Assembly (NCBI GenBank): GCA_021648125.1 | Contig: JAKITK010000035.1 | Span: 1-32,518, forward strand | DNA length: 32,518 nt | Reading direction: 5' to 3' | Source: Lysobacterales bacterium | GTDB lineage: Bacteria; Pseudomonadota; Gammaproteobacteria; Xanthomonadales; SZUA-36 | In this document: positions 6,911 to 15,442 of the stretch, one piece after another | Numbering within the stretch: the first letter of the stretch is position 1 | Layout: the number at the start of each line of letters is the position of its first letter | Notes under the pieces: model-generated | What the model was told of the DNA's origin: nothing | Seen by the model: only the letters and a program-made list of their open reading frames with translations | The model's database searches: none | Translations under genes and position numbers: made by a program

Positions 6911-8854
6911 TTATCTGCGTAGTTCGGCTAAATCACGAAACAGCTCTAGGCTCTCCGGATTGGCCAGTGCATCGATATTCTTTACCGGACGACCATGAAC
7001 GACATTGTTAACCGCCAATTCAACTAATTTTCCGCTGATGGTACGGGGAAGTTCCGCTACCTGAATAATCTTCTCGGGTACATGTCGGGCAGTGGTGTTA
7101 CTGCGAATCGTTTTGCGAATTTTATCGCTAAGTTGCTCATCCAGTTGCAGCTCATCGCTGAGGCGAACAAATAAGACCAGTCGAATATCATCCTGCCATT
7201 GTTGGCCGATGCACAGGCTTTCCTGAACCTCGTCAAGTTTCTCCAGCTGATTATATATTTCAGCAGTACCAATGCGCACACCACCCGGGTTAAGGGTGGT
7301 ATCCGAGCGCCCGTAAATAACCAGACCACCGTGCAGTGTCAGTCGGGCGTAGTCTCCTTGGGACCAAATATTATTATATTTTTCAAAATACGCAGATTGG
7401 TATTTACTACCATCGGTATCACCCCAAAAGCCGATCGGCATAGCCGGGAAGGGCGCGGAGCAGGTTAGTTCGCCGGTTTCATCAACCACTACAGTACCGT
7501 CATCGTCACGAATTTCAACTTGCATACCCAAGCCCCGGCACTGTAATTCACCACGCCATACCGGTAAAATCGGGCAACCAAGGGCAAAGCAGGAGATGAT
7601 ATCGGTACCACCGGAAATAGAGGACAGGCAAATATCTTTTTTAATCTCGCGGTAAACATACTCAAAGCTTTCCGGCGCCAGTGATGAGCCGGTTGAAAGT
7701 AGGGTTTTAAGCGTGGATAAGTGATGGCTTTGCCGAGGTTTGATACCGGCTTTATCCCATGCAGAGATAGATTTGGCACTGGTGCCGAAAATACTAATAC
7801 CTAAGTCATCAATTAAGTCGAACATGGCCTCCGGGCGTGGATAAAAGGGGGAGCCATCATAGAGCACCACGCTAGCCCCGGTTGCCAGAGAACTCACCAG
7901 CCAGTTCCACATCATCCAGCCACAGGTAGTGAAATAAAATATTCGGTCATCTCGGTGCAGGTCGGTATGTAATACCAGTTCTTTGAGATGTTGCAGCAAG
8001 GTGCCGCCACTGCCGTGGGTTATGCATTTTGGAACCCCAGTGGTGCCAGATGAATACATGATATATAGCGGCAGGTCGAACTTATCGCGGTGAAAGTTAA
8101 TATCGGTCGCGCTGCGATCGAGAAAATCATCCCAGAGCAAGGCATTATCAAATCCATCGAGACAGATGTCCTGCTCAATATAGGGAATCACAACTACCTG
8201 TTCAATTGAGTCGATTGCAGCGGCGATCTGGCGGGCATTTTCCAAGCAATCAAACACCTTACCGTTGTAGCAGTAGGCATTGGCAGTAAACAGAACCTTT
8301 GGCTTTATTTGCCCAAAGCGATCGAGCACACCGTTGATGCCAAAATCTGGTGAGGTGGAAGACCAGATAGCGCCCAGAGATGTGCTAGCCAGCATGGCGA
8401 TAACGGTTTCTGCAAGATTCGGCAGATAACCGGCAACCCGATCGCCACTGACCACGCCGCGTTGTTTGAGGGCAGCACTAGTTGCCGCCACAGCCTGAAA
8501 CAGCTGTTTGTAAGTGTACTGACTACTGCTACCATTTTCCGAACGAAAACTTATAGCCACCCGGTCGTCACGGTAGCGCAACAGGTTTTCAGCAAAATTC
8601 AGCTTGGCTTGTGGAAACCAGCGTGCATCCTGCATTCTGTCTGCTGGTTCAAGGATATTCGTGCCGCAGTCGCCGATAACATCGCAAAACTCCCATAGTG
8701 CCTGCCAGAAATCAGCTGGCTGGTTAACCGAAAACTGATGCAGGCTGTGATAATCGGTAATGAAAGGGTCAATTTCCGAGCGCAGCATATGCAGAAAACG
8801 GCTGATATTAGCCTGATTAATGCGCTCGTTATCGGGTATCCACAGTGGCTGCAT
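6911..8854 (-). CDS. Acetoacetate--CoA ligase (acetoacetyl-CoA synthetase)
   Basis: This is an ANL-superfamily enzyme of 647 residues, the usual size for AACS. It activates acetoacetate with ATP and CoA in the cytoplasm. The P-loop-like A3 motif reads YSSGTTGVPKCITHGSGG, followed by the family-typical TTCGWMMWNWLVSSL. The C-terminal catalytic lysine lies in PRTISGKLVELAVNN. The N-terminal AACS/acetyl-CoA synthetase cap is present (for example DARWFPQAKLNFAENLL). It starts two bases after the etfA stop and ends directly against the chorismatase start. With ETF genes upstream it fits use of ketone bodies, leucine or poly-hydroxybutyrate. Substrate assignment is by family resemblance; a related short acyl or hydroxy acid is not excluded. 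Confidence 0.92.
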   Translation of the reverse strand: MQPLWIPDNERINQANISRFLHMLRSEIDPFITDYHSLHQFSVNQPADFWQALWEFCDVIGDCGTNILEPADRMQDARWFPQAKLNFAENLLRYRDDRVAISFRSENGSSSQYTYKQLFQAVAATSAALKQRGVVSGDRVAGYLPNLAETVIAMLASTSLGAIWSSTSPDFGINGVLDRFGQIKPKVLFTANAYCYNGKVFDCLENARQIAAAIDSIEQVVVIPYIEQDICLDGFDNALLWDDFLDRSATDINFHRDKFDLPLYIMYSSGTTGVPKCITHGSGGTLLQHLKELVLHTDLHRDDRIFYFTTCGWMMWNWLVSSLATGASVVLYDGSPFYPRPEAMFDLIDDLGISIFGTSAKSISAWDKAGIKPRQSHHLSTLKTLLSTGSSLAPESFEYVYREIKKDICLSSISGGTDIISCFALGCPILPVWRGELQCRGLGMQVEIRDDDGTVVVDETGELTCSAPFPAMPIGFWGDTDGSKYQSAYFEKYNNIWSQGDYARLTLHGGLVIYGRSDTTLNPGGVRIGTAEIYNQLEKLDEVQESLCIGQQWQDDIRLVLFVRLSDELQLDEQLSDKIRKTIRSNTTARHVPEKIIQVAELPRTISGKLVELAVNNVVHGRPVKNIDALANPESLELFRDLAELRR

Positions 8855-8856
8855 GC

Positions 8857-9792
8857 TTAAAGGGCGGCTTCAATTTCCGGGATGACGCTAAACAAGTCAC
8901 CCACCAGCCCAATATCAGCCACTTCGAAAATAGGTGCTTCTGCATCTTTATTGATAGCCACAATAGTGCCGGCATCTTTAATCCCGGTGATATGCTGGAT
9001 TGCGCCGGAAATACCGAATGCCATATACAGATCCGGGGAGATAATTTTCCCGGTTTGGCCTACCTGCATATCGTTGGGTACATAACCCGCATCGACTGCC
9101 GCACGGGATGCGCCAACGCCGGCTCCCAATTTGCTGGCGAGGGTGTAAATTATCTTGAAGTTTTCTTCTGAACCCAGTCCGCGTCCACCGGAAATAACCC
9201 GCTTGGCACTCTGCAGATCAGGCAGATCGCCGCCTTCAGTTTTCAGACCGATAAATCGGCTGTGTGTGGGCATTTCAGCACTGGTTTCACGACTGGAAAC
9301 AGTGGCATTGTTGCCACCGCTAACCGCGGCCCAGGATGCCAAGCGAATAGTAGCAACCACGGTATTTTCTTCCGCAACGCTAACATCAATTATGGCATTA
9401 CCTGCATATACTGGCCGCTGGAAAGACCGAGGACCTTTAACTGCCATAATATCAGCAACCTGGTTGACCCCAAGAAGCGCTGCAACCCGCGGCATTAAAT
9501 CACGGCCGTAGGTGCTCGATGGGCCGTATACATGGCTGTAATCTGCGCCAATAGCGGCGATTTCCGGTGCTAGCGTCGCGGCTAGGGCGTGGCTGTAATT
9601 AGGGTGATTTATACTAATGACTTCATCCACCCCGTTGAGTGCAGCAGCTTGTTCGGCGATCACTGTTGCATCAGCGGCAAGCACTAAAATATGCACGCTG
9701 CCACCGGTTTCAATCGCACAGCTAACGCATTTGGCAGTGGAGTTGCTTAGTTCGCTGCCGTTATGTTCGGCAATAATTAGGATGTTGCTCAT
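8857..9792 (-). CDS. etfA: Electron transfer flavoprotein alpha subunit
   Basis: EtfA binds FAD and, with EtfB, carries electrons from acyl-CoA dehydrogenases to ETF-ubiquinone oxidoreductase. The 311 residues are typical. The C-terminal FAD-binding domain shows [20 protein letters not shown], then [20 protein letters not shown], and [20 protein letters not shown] near the end. The N-terminal domain begins [12 protein letters not shown]. The start overlaps the etfB stop by four bases, so the two subunits are translationally coupled. The order etfB-etfA is standard for the respiratory (group I) type. Confidence 0.97.
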   Translation of the reverse strand: MSNILIIAEHNGSELSNSTAKCVSCAIETGGSVHILVLAADATVIAEQAAALNGVDEVISINHPNYSHALAATLAPEIAAIGADYSHVYGPSSTYGRDLMPRVAALLGVNQVADIMAVKGPRSFQRPVYAGNAIIDVSVAEENTVVATIRLASWAAVSGGNNATVSSRETSAEMPTHSRFIGLKTEGGDLPDLQSAKRVISGGRGLGSEENFKIIYTLASKLGAGVGASRAAVDAGYVPNDMQVGQTGKIISPDLYMAFGISGAIQHITGIKDAGTIVAINKDAEAPIFEVADIGLVGDLFSVIPEIEAAL

Positions 9793-10535
9793 AACAGACC
9801 TCGGTTTTTCAGTTCGGCGACCAATGCTTCAGCACTATCAACCATAATGCCTTTTTCGCGAGTGGCCGGTGGGGCATAGTGGTCAATTGTCAGTTTGTTG
9901 TCGTTAGCTATGGCTAAATCAGTCAGTGGGATAACTTCCAGCGGCTTGCGCTTGGCTTTCATAATATCTGGCAGCTTTACAAACCGAGGCTCATTCAAAC
10001 GCAGATCGGAGGTGATCACTGCAGGTAAATCAATTTCAATGGTTTCCAAGCCGGCATCGACTTCCCGTGTCACTCTCGCCACCTGGTCATCAACAACAAC
10101 TTCAGAGGCAAAGGTCGCCTGTGGCCGGTCCCAAAGTGCTGCCAGCATTTGTCCTGTTTGAGAATTGTCATCATCAATGGCTTGCTTGCCGAGAATGACC
10201 AATCCGGGTTGTTCTTTCTCCACCAGTGCCAAGAAAGTCCGGGCCGCAGCCAGTGGTTGCAGTTTTTCTTCTGTATCGACCTGAATAGCTCGGTCGGCAC
10301 CCATTGCCAAGCCTGTACGCAATTGTTGCTGACAGGCAGTGGTGCCAATAGATACCACTATTACTTCTGTTGCTTTACCAGCTTCCCGCAGGCGCAGGGC
10401 TTCTTCCAAAGCGATTTCATCGAAAGGGTTAATGCTCATCTTGGCGCCATCGAGATCAACACCGCTACCGTCGGGCTTTACCCGCACACGGACATTGAAA
10501 TCAACCACGCGTTTTATGCCTACTAGTATTTTCAT
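9789..10535 (-). CDS. etfB: Electron transfer flavoprotein beta subunit
   Basis: EtfB forms the heterodimer with EtfA and binds AMP in respiratory-type ETFs. The 248 residues match. Typical segments are MKILVGIKRVVDFNVRVRVK at the start, SINPFDEIALEEALRL (about 35-50), GMAD/AMGADRAIQV-type nucleotide contacts (about 77-86) and LGKQAIDDDNSQTGQMLA (about 115-132). AGGA lies 9 bases before the ATG. It follows ETF-QO by only 26 bases on the same strand, so all three ETF-pathway components are probably co-transcribed. Confidence 0.97.
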   Translation of the reverse strand: MKILVGIKRVVDFNVRVRVKPDGSGVDLDGAKMSINPFDEIALEEALRLREAGKATEVIVVSIGTTACQQQLRTGLAMGADRAIQVDTEEKLQPLAAARTFLALVEKEQPGLVILGKQAIDDDNSQTGQMLAALWDRPQATFASEVVVDDQVARVTREVDAGLETIEIDLPAVITSDLRLNEPRFVKLPDIMKAKRKPLEVIPLTDLAIANDNKLTIDHYAPPATREKGIMVDSAEALVAELKNRGLL

Positions 10536-10561
10536 GCCTTAATATTCCTAATTTTTATCGA

Positions 10562-12169
10562 TTATAGATTTTGATAATTTGGTCCCGAGCCACCTTCAGG
10601 GGTGACCCAGTTGATTATCTGATAGGGGTCTTTAATATCACAAGTTTTGCAATGCACGCAGTTGGCAGCGTTTATTTGCAGGCGCTGATTTTTATCATCT
10701 TTTTCTTCACTGATGATTTCATACACATTCGCCGGGCAAAAACGGGTGCAGGGATTGCCATATTCCTGAGTACAGCGACTGATGCAAATATCAGGCTCAG
10801 TGATTTGCAAGTGTACCGGTTGGTCTTCATCATGGGCGGTGGTGGCGAAGTAAACTGATGCAAGGCGATCCCGTGGCGGTAATTCACGCGGTATCCAGTG
10901 GCGTTCTGGGCTTTGGTAGTTGTCCAGCTTTTGCATAGCCGAATGATCAGCGTGATTTTTTAATGTCCAAGGTGAATAACCTGCGGTAATGGTTTCCCAA
11001 GCAGCATTGATTAACCCAAACCATAATCCCCGATGAAATCCTGGGCGAATATTGCGAACTTTTTTCAATTCAGCTACAAGCGGAGAGGCTCGCAGGGCTT
11101 TATCGTAGCCTTTGCCATCGGCATGCTCGCTGAGGTGTTCCGCCGCCAGCATGCCGCCGCGCATAGCCTGGTGGACACCCTTGATTTTGGGCACATTAAG
11201 CGTGCCGGCAGCATCTCCAATTAGCAGTGCGCCTGGCATTTCTGTAGTGGGCAAGGACTGATAACCGCCCTCAACAAGCGCCCGTGCACCAGAAGAAAGG
11301 ATTTCACCAGCTTCAAATAAGGGTTTTATTTGCGGGTGATTTTTAAATTGCTGGAAAGCTTCCCAAGGTTGGAAACTCGGATCAGAATAGTCCAGTCCGG
11401 TTACAAACCCCACTGCAATACGGTCATTTTCCAGGTGATAAATGAAGCTACCGCCATAGGTGTTTTTATCCAATGGCCAGCCAATGCTGTGTTCAACTTG
11501 TCCCGGCTGACTTTTCCCCGGTTTTACTTGCCAGAGTTCTTTGATACCGATGCCGTAGGTTTGCGGGTCAGAGTCGGAATCAAGATTGAATTTTTTAATC
11601 AGCTGTTTGCTCAGGTGTCCACGGCAACCTTCGGAAAGTATGGTCAAAGGGGCGTGGATTTCAATGCCTTCCATATAGCTGGGTTTTTGGCTACCATCTG
11701 CAGCGATACCCATATCACCGATAATTACCCCGCCAACACTGTCATCTTCAGTATAGTGAATCCCGGATGCTGCATAACCGGGAAAGATATCGACACCCAG
11801 TGCTTCCGCTTGCGGTGCTAGCCAAGCGCACAACGCACCGAGAGAGATAATGAAGTTACCGTGGTTATTGCCTTGTGGCGGGGTGGGTAGCTTTTTGGCA
11901 GAAGATTTACTCAGTAAGCGGAAGCTATCTTTGCTGACTGGAATACAGTGAGGGGGTTTGTTTTCACGCCAGCCCGGAAGTAAATCATCCAGCGGTTGGG
12001 GTTCTATTACCGCGCCAGAGAGAATTTGCGCGCCAATTTCGGCGGCTTTTTCGATAATACAGACACTACGATCAGCATCCAGCTGCTTCAGGCGTATGGC
12101 GCAGGCGAGGCCGGCAGGTCCTGCGCCCACAACAACAACATCATACTCCATGACTTCCCGTTCGCTCAT
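10562..12169 (-). CDS. Electron transfer flavoprotein-ubiquinone oxidoreductase
   Basis: ETF-QO passes electrons from ETF to ubiquinone at the inner membrane using FAD and one [4Fe-4S] cluster. The N-terminus has the Rossmann motif YDVVVVGAGPAGLACAIRL. The central region carries the quinone/FAD-binding features, including LLIGDAAGTLNVPKIKGVHQAMRGG split around residue 310. The C-terminal ferredoxin-like domain supplies the four cluster cysteines at 478 (RFCPA), 504, 507 and 510 (CVHCKTC). I chose the ATG at 12169 (535 residues) because GGAG lies 5 bases upstream. The GTG at 12184 lacks this. The protein is full length and intact. Confidence 0.96.
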   Translation of the reverse strand: MSEREVMEYDVVVVGAGPAGLACAIRLKQLDADRSVCIIEKAAEIGAQILSGAVIEPQPLDDLLPGWRENKPPHCIPVSKDSFRLLSKSSAKKLPTPPQGNNHGNFIISLGALCAWLAPQAEALGVDIFPGYAASGIHYTEDDSVGGVIIGDMGIAADGSQKPSYMEGIEIHAPLTILSEGCRGHLSKQLIKKFNLDSDSDPQTYGIGIKELWQVKPGKSQPGQVEHSIGWPLDKNTYGGSFIYHLENDRIAVGFVTGLDYSDPSFQPWEAFQQFKNHPQIKPLFEAGEILSSGARALVEGGYQSLPTTEMPGALLIGDAAGTLNVPKIKGVHQAMRGGMLAAEHLSEHADGKGYDKALRASPLVAELKKVRNIRPGFHRGLWFGLINAAWETITAGYSPWTLKNHADHSAMQKLDNYQSPERHWIPRELPPRDRLASVYFATTAHDEDQPVHLQITEPDICISRCTQEYGNPCTRFCPANVYEIISEEKDDKNQRLQINAANCVHCKTCDIKDPYQIINWVTPEGGSGPNYQNL

Positions 12170-12293
12170 ATCTGCTCCACGCACGCCTTTAGTGATATTT
12201 TCCTAAGGCGTTATTATATCGGAAATTACAGCGCTTATGAGCTCAGGCGGCCTTAGTTGTTACTAATTTAACCTTGTTGTAGCAAGTTTTGTT

Positions 12294-12752
12294 CTATTCA
12301 ATTATCAGCGCCAGCCATTCGCCAATTAATGCCGGTGTTTGCTTGCCTTTGATGGTAACAATCAGCTTAAATTTGAGCTTTATTTGCGCGGGTTTTGGGC
12401 TGTTGAATTCAAGCAGGGTAAAGCTTGCGCTTATTTCGTTATTGACTTTAACCGGGGCTAAAAATCGTATTTTATCAAAGCCATAATTAATCTGCATTTG
12501 AACATCCCGTAGTTGGATGCCCGCTTGTTCATAAAAGTAAGGTAACAGGGATAATGTCAACATACCGTGCGCGACTGTACCACCAAAAGCTGTGTTTGCA
12601 GCTCGCTCAGGATTGATATGGATAAATTGCCTATCCTCGGTGATTTCAGCGAACTGATTGATGCGTTCCTGACTAATTTTCAGCCAATGGTCACTGTTTA
12701 AGGCTTTACCGATATATTCTGGTAGTTGGCTTTTATCGATCATTAGCATCAT
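12294..12752 (-). CDS. MaoC-like (R)-specific enoyl-CoA hydratase
   Basis: This is a single hot-dog domain of 152 residues, the standard size for MaoC/PhaJ-type hydratases, which interconvert enoyl-CoA and (R)-3-hydroxyacyl-CoA. The hydratase motif is at about 34-64: Asp40 and His45 in EDRQFIHINPERA, then FGGTVAHGML. Two more in-frame ATG codons lie at residues 2 and 4; none has a convincing ribosome-binding site, so the exact start is uncertain. It lies about 120 bases upstream of ETF-QO on the same strand, and a shared role in fatty acid or polyhydroxyalkanoate metabolism is likely. Some relatives act in other acyl-CoA pathways. Confidence 0.88.
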   Translation of the reverse strand: MMLMIDKSQLPEYIGKALNSDHWLKISQERINQFAEITEDRQFIHINPERAANTAFGGTVAHGMLTLSLLPYFYEQAGIQLRDVQMQINYGFDKIRFLAPVKVNNEISASFTLLEFNSPKPAQIKLKFKLIVTIKGKQTPALIGEWLALIIE

Positions 12753-12996
12753 AATTTATGTATCTTTATGTTTTCTATATATTATATATTATCGATCGCA
12801 ACAAGATAGCAACATTAATAGCACCACTAAATAAAGTAGGCTTTTATTCACCAGAGGCCAAACTAAACCACGATATTTTGAGGTAGATTGATATTGCTCG
12901 ATTACGCTCGCTTTATATATCAGGCATGGCAACATCATTAATGCGGCTATCAGGTTCTTTGCTAACAAAATGGTAATATAGCGGCTGATATTTCGC

Positions 12997-13197
12997 ATGA
13001 ACAAAAACAACCCACAAGGAAGTTTCAACAGTATGTTTCAACAGGCTTTCAACCAAATAGACAGTATTCTCCGGCAAGAAGCGGGCTGTACCACCGAGCT
13101 CGACTATACCGAGCAGACTTCCTGGCTGCTGTTTCTAAAAAACCTCACAGAACTAAAACAATCCATCCTACAAAAAGCCTTTGCAGGAGAGCTCTAG
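12997..13197 (+). pseudogene. Type I restriction-modification scar: HsdM start fused to HsdS end
   Basis: The ORF encodes 66 residues. Residues about 13-49 (MFQQAFNQIDSILRQEAG, then CTTELDYTEQTSWLLFLK) match the opening of one class of HsdM adenine methylases. The last 14 residues (LKQSILQKAFAGEL) match the usual end of HsdS specificity subunits. The junction lies around residues 48-52. An in-frame deletion between a 5' hsdM and a 3' hsdS site in an hsdM-hsdS operon explains both halves. No methylase catalytic motif or target-recognition domain remains, so it cannot methylate DNA. It still reads directly into the toxin gene two bases later and may serve as its translational leader. Confidence 0.75.
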
Positions 13198-13199
13198 TC

Positions 13200-13922
13200 T
13201 TGGAACTATCTACCAGCCAACAACAAACCCAGAAAAATGCTCTGACTTTTGCACGAAAAAACAAAAAAGCCATTGCCCGCGATTTCACAGATAAAGCAAT
13301 TTACAGCCCGGAAGATGAGCCGGTTTCGGTGTTTATGGCAGGTTCGCCCGGTGCGGGTAAAACCGAGGCTTCAATCGCCTTGATAGAAGACCTTTCAGCG
13401 GGAGGAATGCAAGTATTACGGATTGATCCGGATGAATTGCGTAATCACTTCCCGGAATATTGTGGTAGTAATAGCTGGTTGTTTCAGGGCGCGGTTTCCA
13501 TTTTGGTAGAAAGAATTCATGATTTGGTTTTGAAACAAAAACAAAGTTTTCTGCTGGACGGCACCTTGTCTAACTACGATATAGCAGCACGCAATATTGC
13601 CCGGTCATTGAAAAAGGGGCGGGTGGTGCAGATTTTGTATGTTTACCAGAAACCGGAACTGGCCTGGGAATTTGTGCTGGCACGGGAACGCGCCGAAGGT
13701 CGTAAAATTCCGGTTGAACGCTTTATTGAGCAGTATTTTGCCGCCAGAAATGTGGTTAACCGTTTGAAAAATGAATTTTCCGAAGCCATTGGAGTAGACC
13801 TACTGCTTAAAAATAATGACAACTCAAATCGCTTCTATAAGGCTGGCATCCAGCAAATTGACCCACATATACCGGAGGCTTATAGTCCCGAAGAGCTTGC
13901 AGAACTCATCAGACTAAAGTAA
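13200..13922 (+). CDS. Zeta-type toxin (nucleotide-sugar kinase family)
   Basis: Zeta/PezT toxins phosphorylate UDP-N-acetylglucosamine and poison peptidoglycan synthesis; relatives phosphorylate other nucleotide sugars. The 240 residues include a Walker A motif GSPGAGKT at 48-55 and a RIDPDELR segment (75-81) with candidate catalytic acidic residues. LLDGTLSNYD lies at 118-127 and the LARERAEGRKIP lid is around 160-171. It starts with TTG; the AGGAGAG ribosome-binding site about 8 bases upstream lies inside the end of the hsd scar. The gene looks intact. Zeta genes sit inside some type I restriction operons, which fits this location. It is a single-domain kinase with no epsilon-like antitoxin upstream. 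Confidence 0.88.
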   Translation: MELSTSQQQTQKNALTFARKNKKAIARDFTDKAIYSPEDEPVSVFMAGSPGAGKTEASIALIEDLSAGGMQVLRIDPDELRNHFPEYCGSNSWLFQGAVSILVERIHDLVLKQKQSFLLDGTLSNYDIAARNIARSLKKGRVVQILYVYQKPELAWEFVLARERAEGRKIPVERFIEQYFAARNVVNRLKNEFSEAIGVDLLLKNNDNSNRFYKAGIQQIDPHIPEAYSPEELAELIRLK

Positions 13923-13935
13923 TGTCATACCCGAC

Positions 13936-14109
13936 ATGAGTACACTAACAAACCGAAAATCCACAAAAAAACTCGAAACCTCAACATTTTCAGAGTTTAT
14001 TCGTAATGCTTCTTCAGCTGAGAAGAAGCGAGTGTATGCGCGTGTCCTCGAAAAAGCCTCGCTTCGTCAGCAGCAAATAATCAAAGAAGCAAAAGAATCT
14101 GGCTGTTAA
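13936..14109 (+). CDS. Small basic protein after the zeta toxin, candidate antitoxin
   Basis: The ORF encodes 57 residues from ATG and begins 13 bases after the toxin stop. The composition is charged and helical. A serine/threonine/lysine-rich start is followed by TFSEFIRNASSAEKKRVYAR and a Lys/Glu/Gln-rich helix to the end. I do not recognise a named family. Position and size fit an antitoxin or modulator encoded downstream of its kinase toxin, which would reverse the usual order. No clear ribosome-binding site is visible, so translation may be coupled to the toxin. Function is inferred from position only. Confidence 0.6.
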   Translation: MSTLTNRKSTKKLETSTFSEFIRNASSAEKKRVYARVLEKASLRQQQIIKEAKESGC

Positions 14110-14247
14110 GCCACAGTTATTGGGGCTTTCCCCTGACTCAATTTAGGGCTGTTTTATGAGGAACTTTTAAAACAATGATTACTTTCGATCAGCAGTGTCA
14201 TCCAGTCATTCCTTTTCAGCTTGCCAGGATTAATTCGGCGTAGTGAT

Positions 14248-15432
14248 TTAGCGAAGCGCCAAATGTTGACTAATGGTGTCGGCAATCGTTGATAAACTGT
14301 CGTGTGCACCATATTCGCGAGCTTCAATTTGTGGCCCAAAAATCAGTATGGGTAGCTGCTCACGGGTATGGTCAAATCCTTTCCAGCTCGGATCGTTGCC
14401 GTGATCTGCAGTAATAACCACCATGTCATCGGCTCGCAGCTCACTGTCAAAATTCTGCAGCAATAAATCGAATTCCTCCAGCGCATTAGCATAGCCGGGA
14501 AGGTCGCGTTGATGGCCGAAAAGCATATCGAAATCGACAAAATTGGTGAAAATCAAGTCACCATCATTGGCGTTCTGTGCGGCAGTTGTTGTAGCTGCCA
14601 TTAAAGCTTCATGTCCGGATGCTTTGATAGTATGAGTAACCCCGCGCTTGGCAAAAATATCACTAATTTTACCGACAGCATGTACAGCACCGCCATTTTC
14701 GATAACCCGATCTAACAGGGTTTTTCCAGTGGGCGGTACGGCGTAATCGCGGCGATTGGCTGTGCGTTTAAAGTTTGCAGCCGTTTCACCAACAAAGGGG
14801 CGGGCAATGACTCTACCGATATTGTATGGATCGAGTAATTTTCTGGCGATTTCACAGAGCGCGTAGAGCTTTTCCAGACCGAAATGTTTCTCATGCGCGG
14901 CAATTTGAAATACCGAGTCAGCCGATGTATAAAAAATGGGTTTACCGCTGCTGATATGTTCTGCGCCCATGGCTGTAATAATTCCGGTGCCGGAAGCATG
15001 GCAATTACCGAGAATTCCCGGCAGCCCTGCTGTTTGTATCAGTTCTTTGATCAGAGCAGGGGGGAAGCTATTTTCCAATTGCGTAAAGTAGCCCCAGTCG
15101 AATTTAACCGGTAGCCCCGCCATTTCCCAATGTCCAGAAATGGTGTCTTTGCCGGTCGATATGGTGGCTGCACAACCCCATTGGCCTTTCAAACCGGGTA
15201 ATGCCCGCGTTGATTTACCGGCGGCCAGTAAGGCGGCTTGTTTTAGCCCAAGTTTCTGCAAAAAAGGTAGTTTTAAAGTGCCGCTACGCACCCCCGGAAT
15301 ATCGGCGTTACCGGATGAGCAACCCTTACGAATATTGGCATAAGTGTTGGCACCCTCATCACCAAACGCGGCAGCATCCGGTGCATGACCGATACCAAAA
15401 GAGTCCATTACCAGAAGAAAACAACGAGCCAT
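14248..15432 (-). CDS. deoB: Phosphopentomutase
   Basis: DeoB interconverts (deoxy)ribose-1-phosphate and 5-phosphate in nucleoside breakdown. The 394 residues are close to the usual 390-410. Metal-binding and catalytic segments of the alkaline-phosphatase superfamily are present: VMDSFGIGHAPDA at the start (Asp10), the KDTISGHWEMAG phosphothreonine loop (about 95-106), TSADSVFQIAAHE, and ITADHGNDPSWKGFDHTREQ near the end. An AAGGA ribosome-binding site lies 8 bases upstream of the ATG. It follows deoA by 10 bases and is the last gene of the operon. The 138 bases beyond its stop up to the small toxin-linked gene hold no clear T-tailed terminator. Confidence 0.97.
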   Translation of the reverse strand: MARCFLLVMDSFGIGHAPDAAAFGDEGANTYANIRKGCSSGNADIPGVRSGTLKLPFLQKLGLKQAALLAAGKSTRALPGLKGQWGCAATISTGKDTISGHWEMAGLPVKFDWGYFTQLENSFPPALIKELIQTAGLPGILGNCHASGTGIITAMGAEHISSGKPIFYTSADSVFQIAAHEKHFGLEKLYALCEIARKLLDPYNIGRVIARPFVGETAANFKRTANRRDYAVPPTGKTLLDRVIENGGAVHAVGKISDIFAKRGVTHTIKASGHEALMAATTTAAQNANDGDLIFTNFVDFDMLFGHQRDLPGYANALEEFDLLLQNFDSELRADDMVVITADHGNDPSWKGFDHTREQLPILIFGPQIEAREYGAHDSLSTIADTISQHLALR

Positions 15433-15442
15433 TATAGATTCC

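Noticed and set aside
12789-13028. Minus-strand ORF of 79 codons with two hydrophobic stretches, divergent from the hsd scar
   Set aside because: It has no ribosome-binding site or recognisable family, and its hydrophobicity can arise from AT-rich intergenic DNA. It also overlaps the start of the better supported hsdM remnant. A small membrane protein cannot be fully excluded.
14110-14247. Possible hsdR remnant after the small toxin-linked gene
   Set aside because: I translated the stretch and found only a 22-codon ORF without HsdR features, plus a weak GGGG-CTTT-CCCC hairpin. Nothing supports a restriction subunit fragment.
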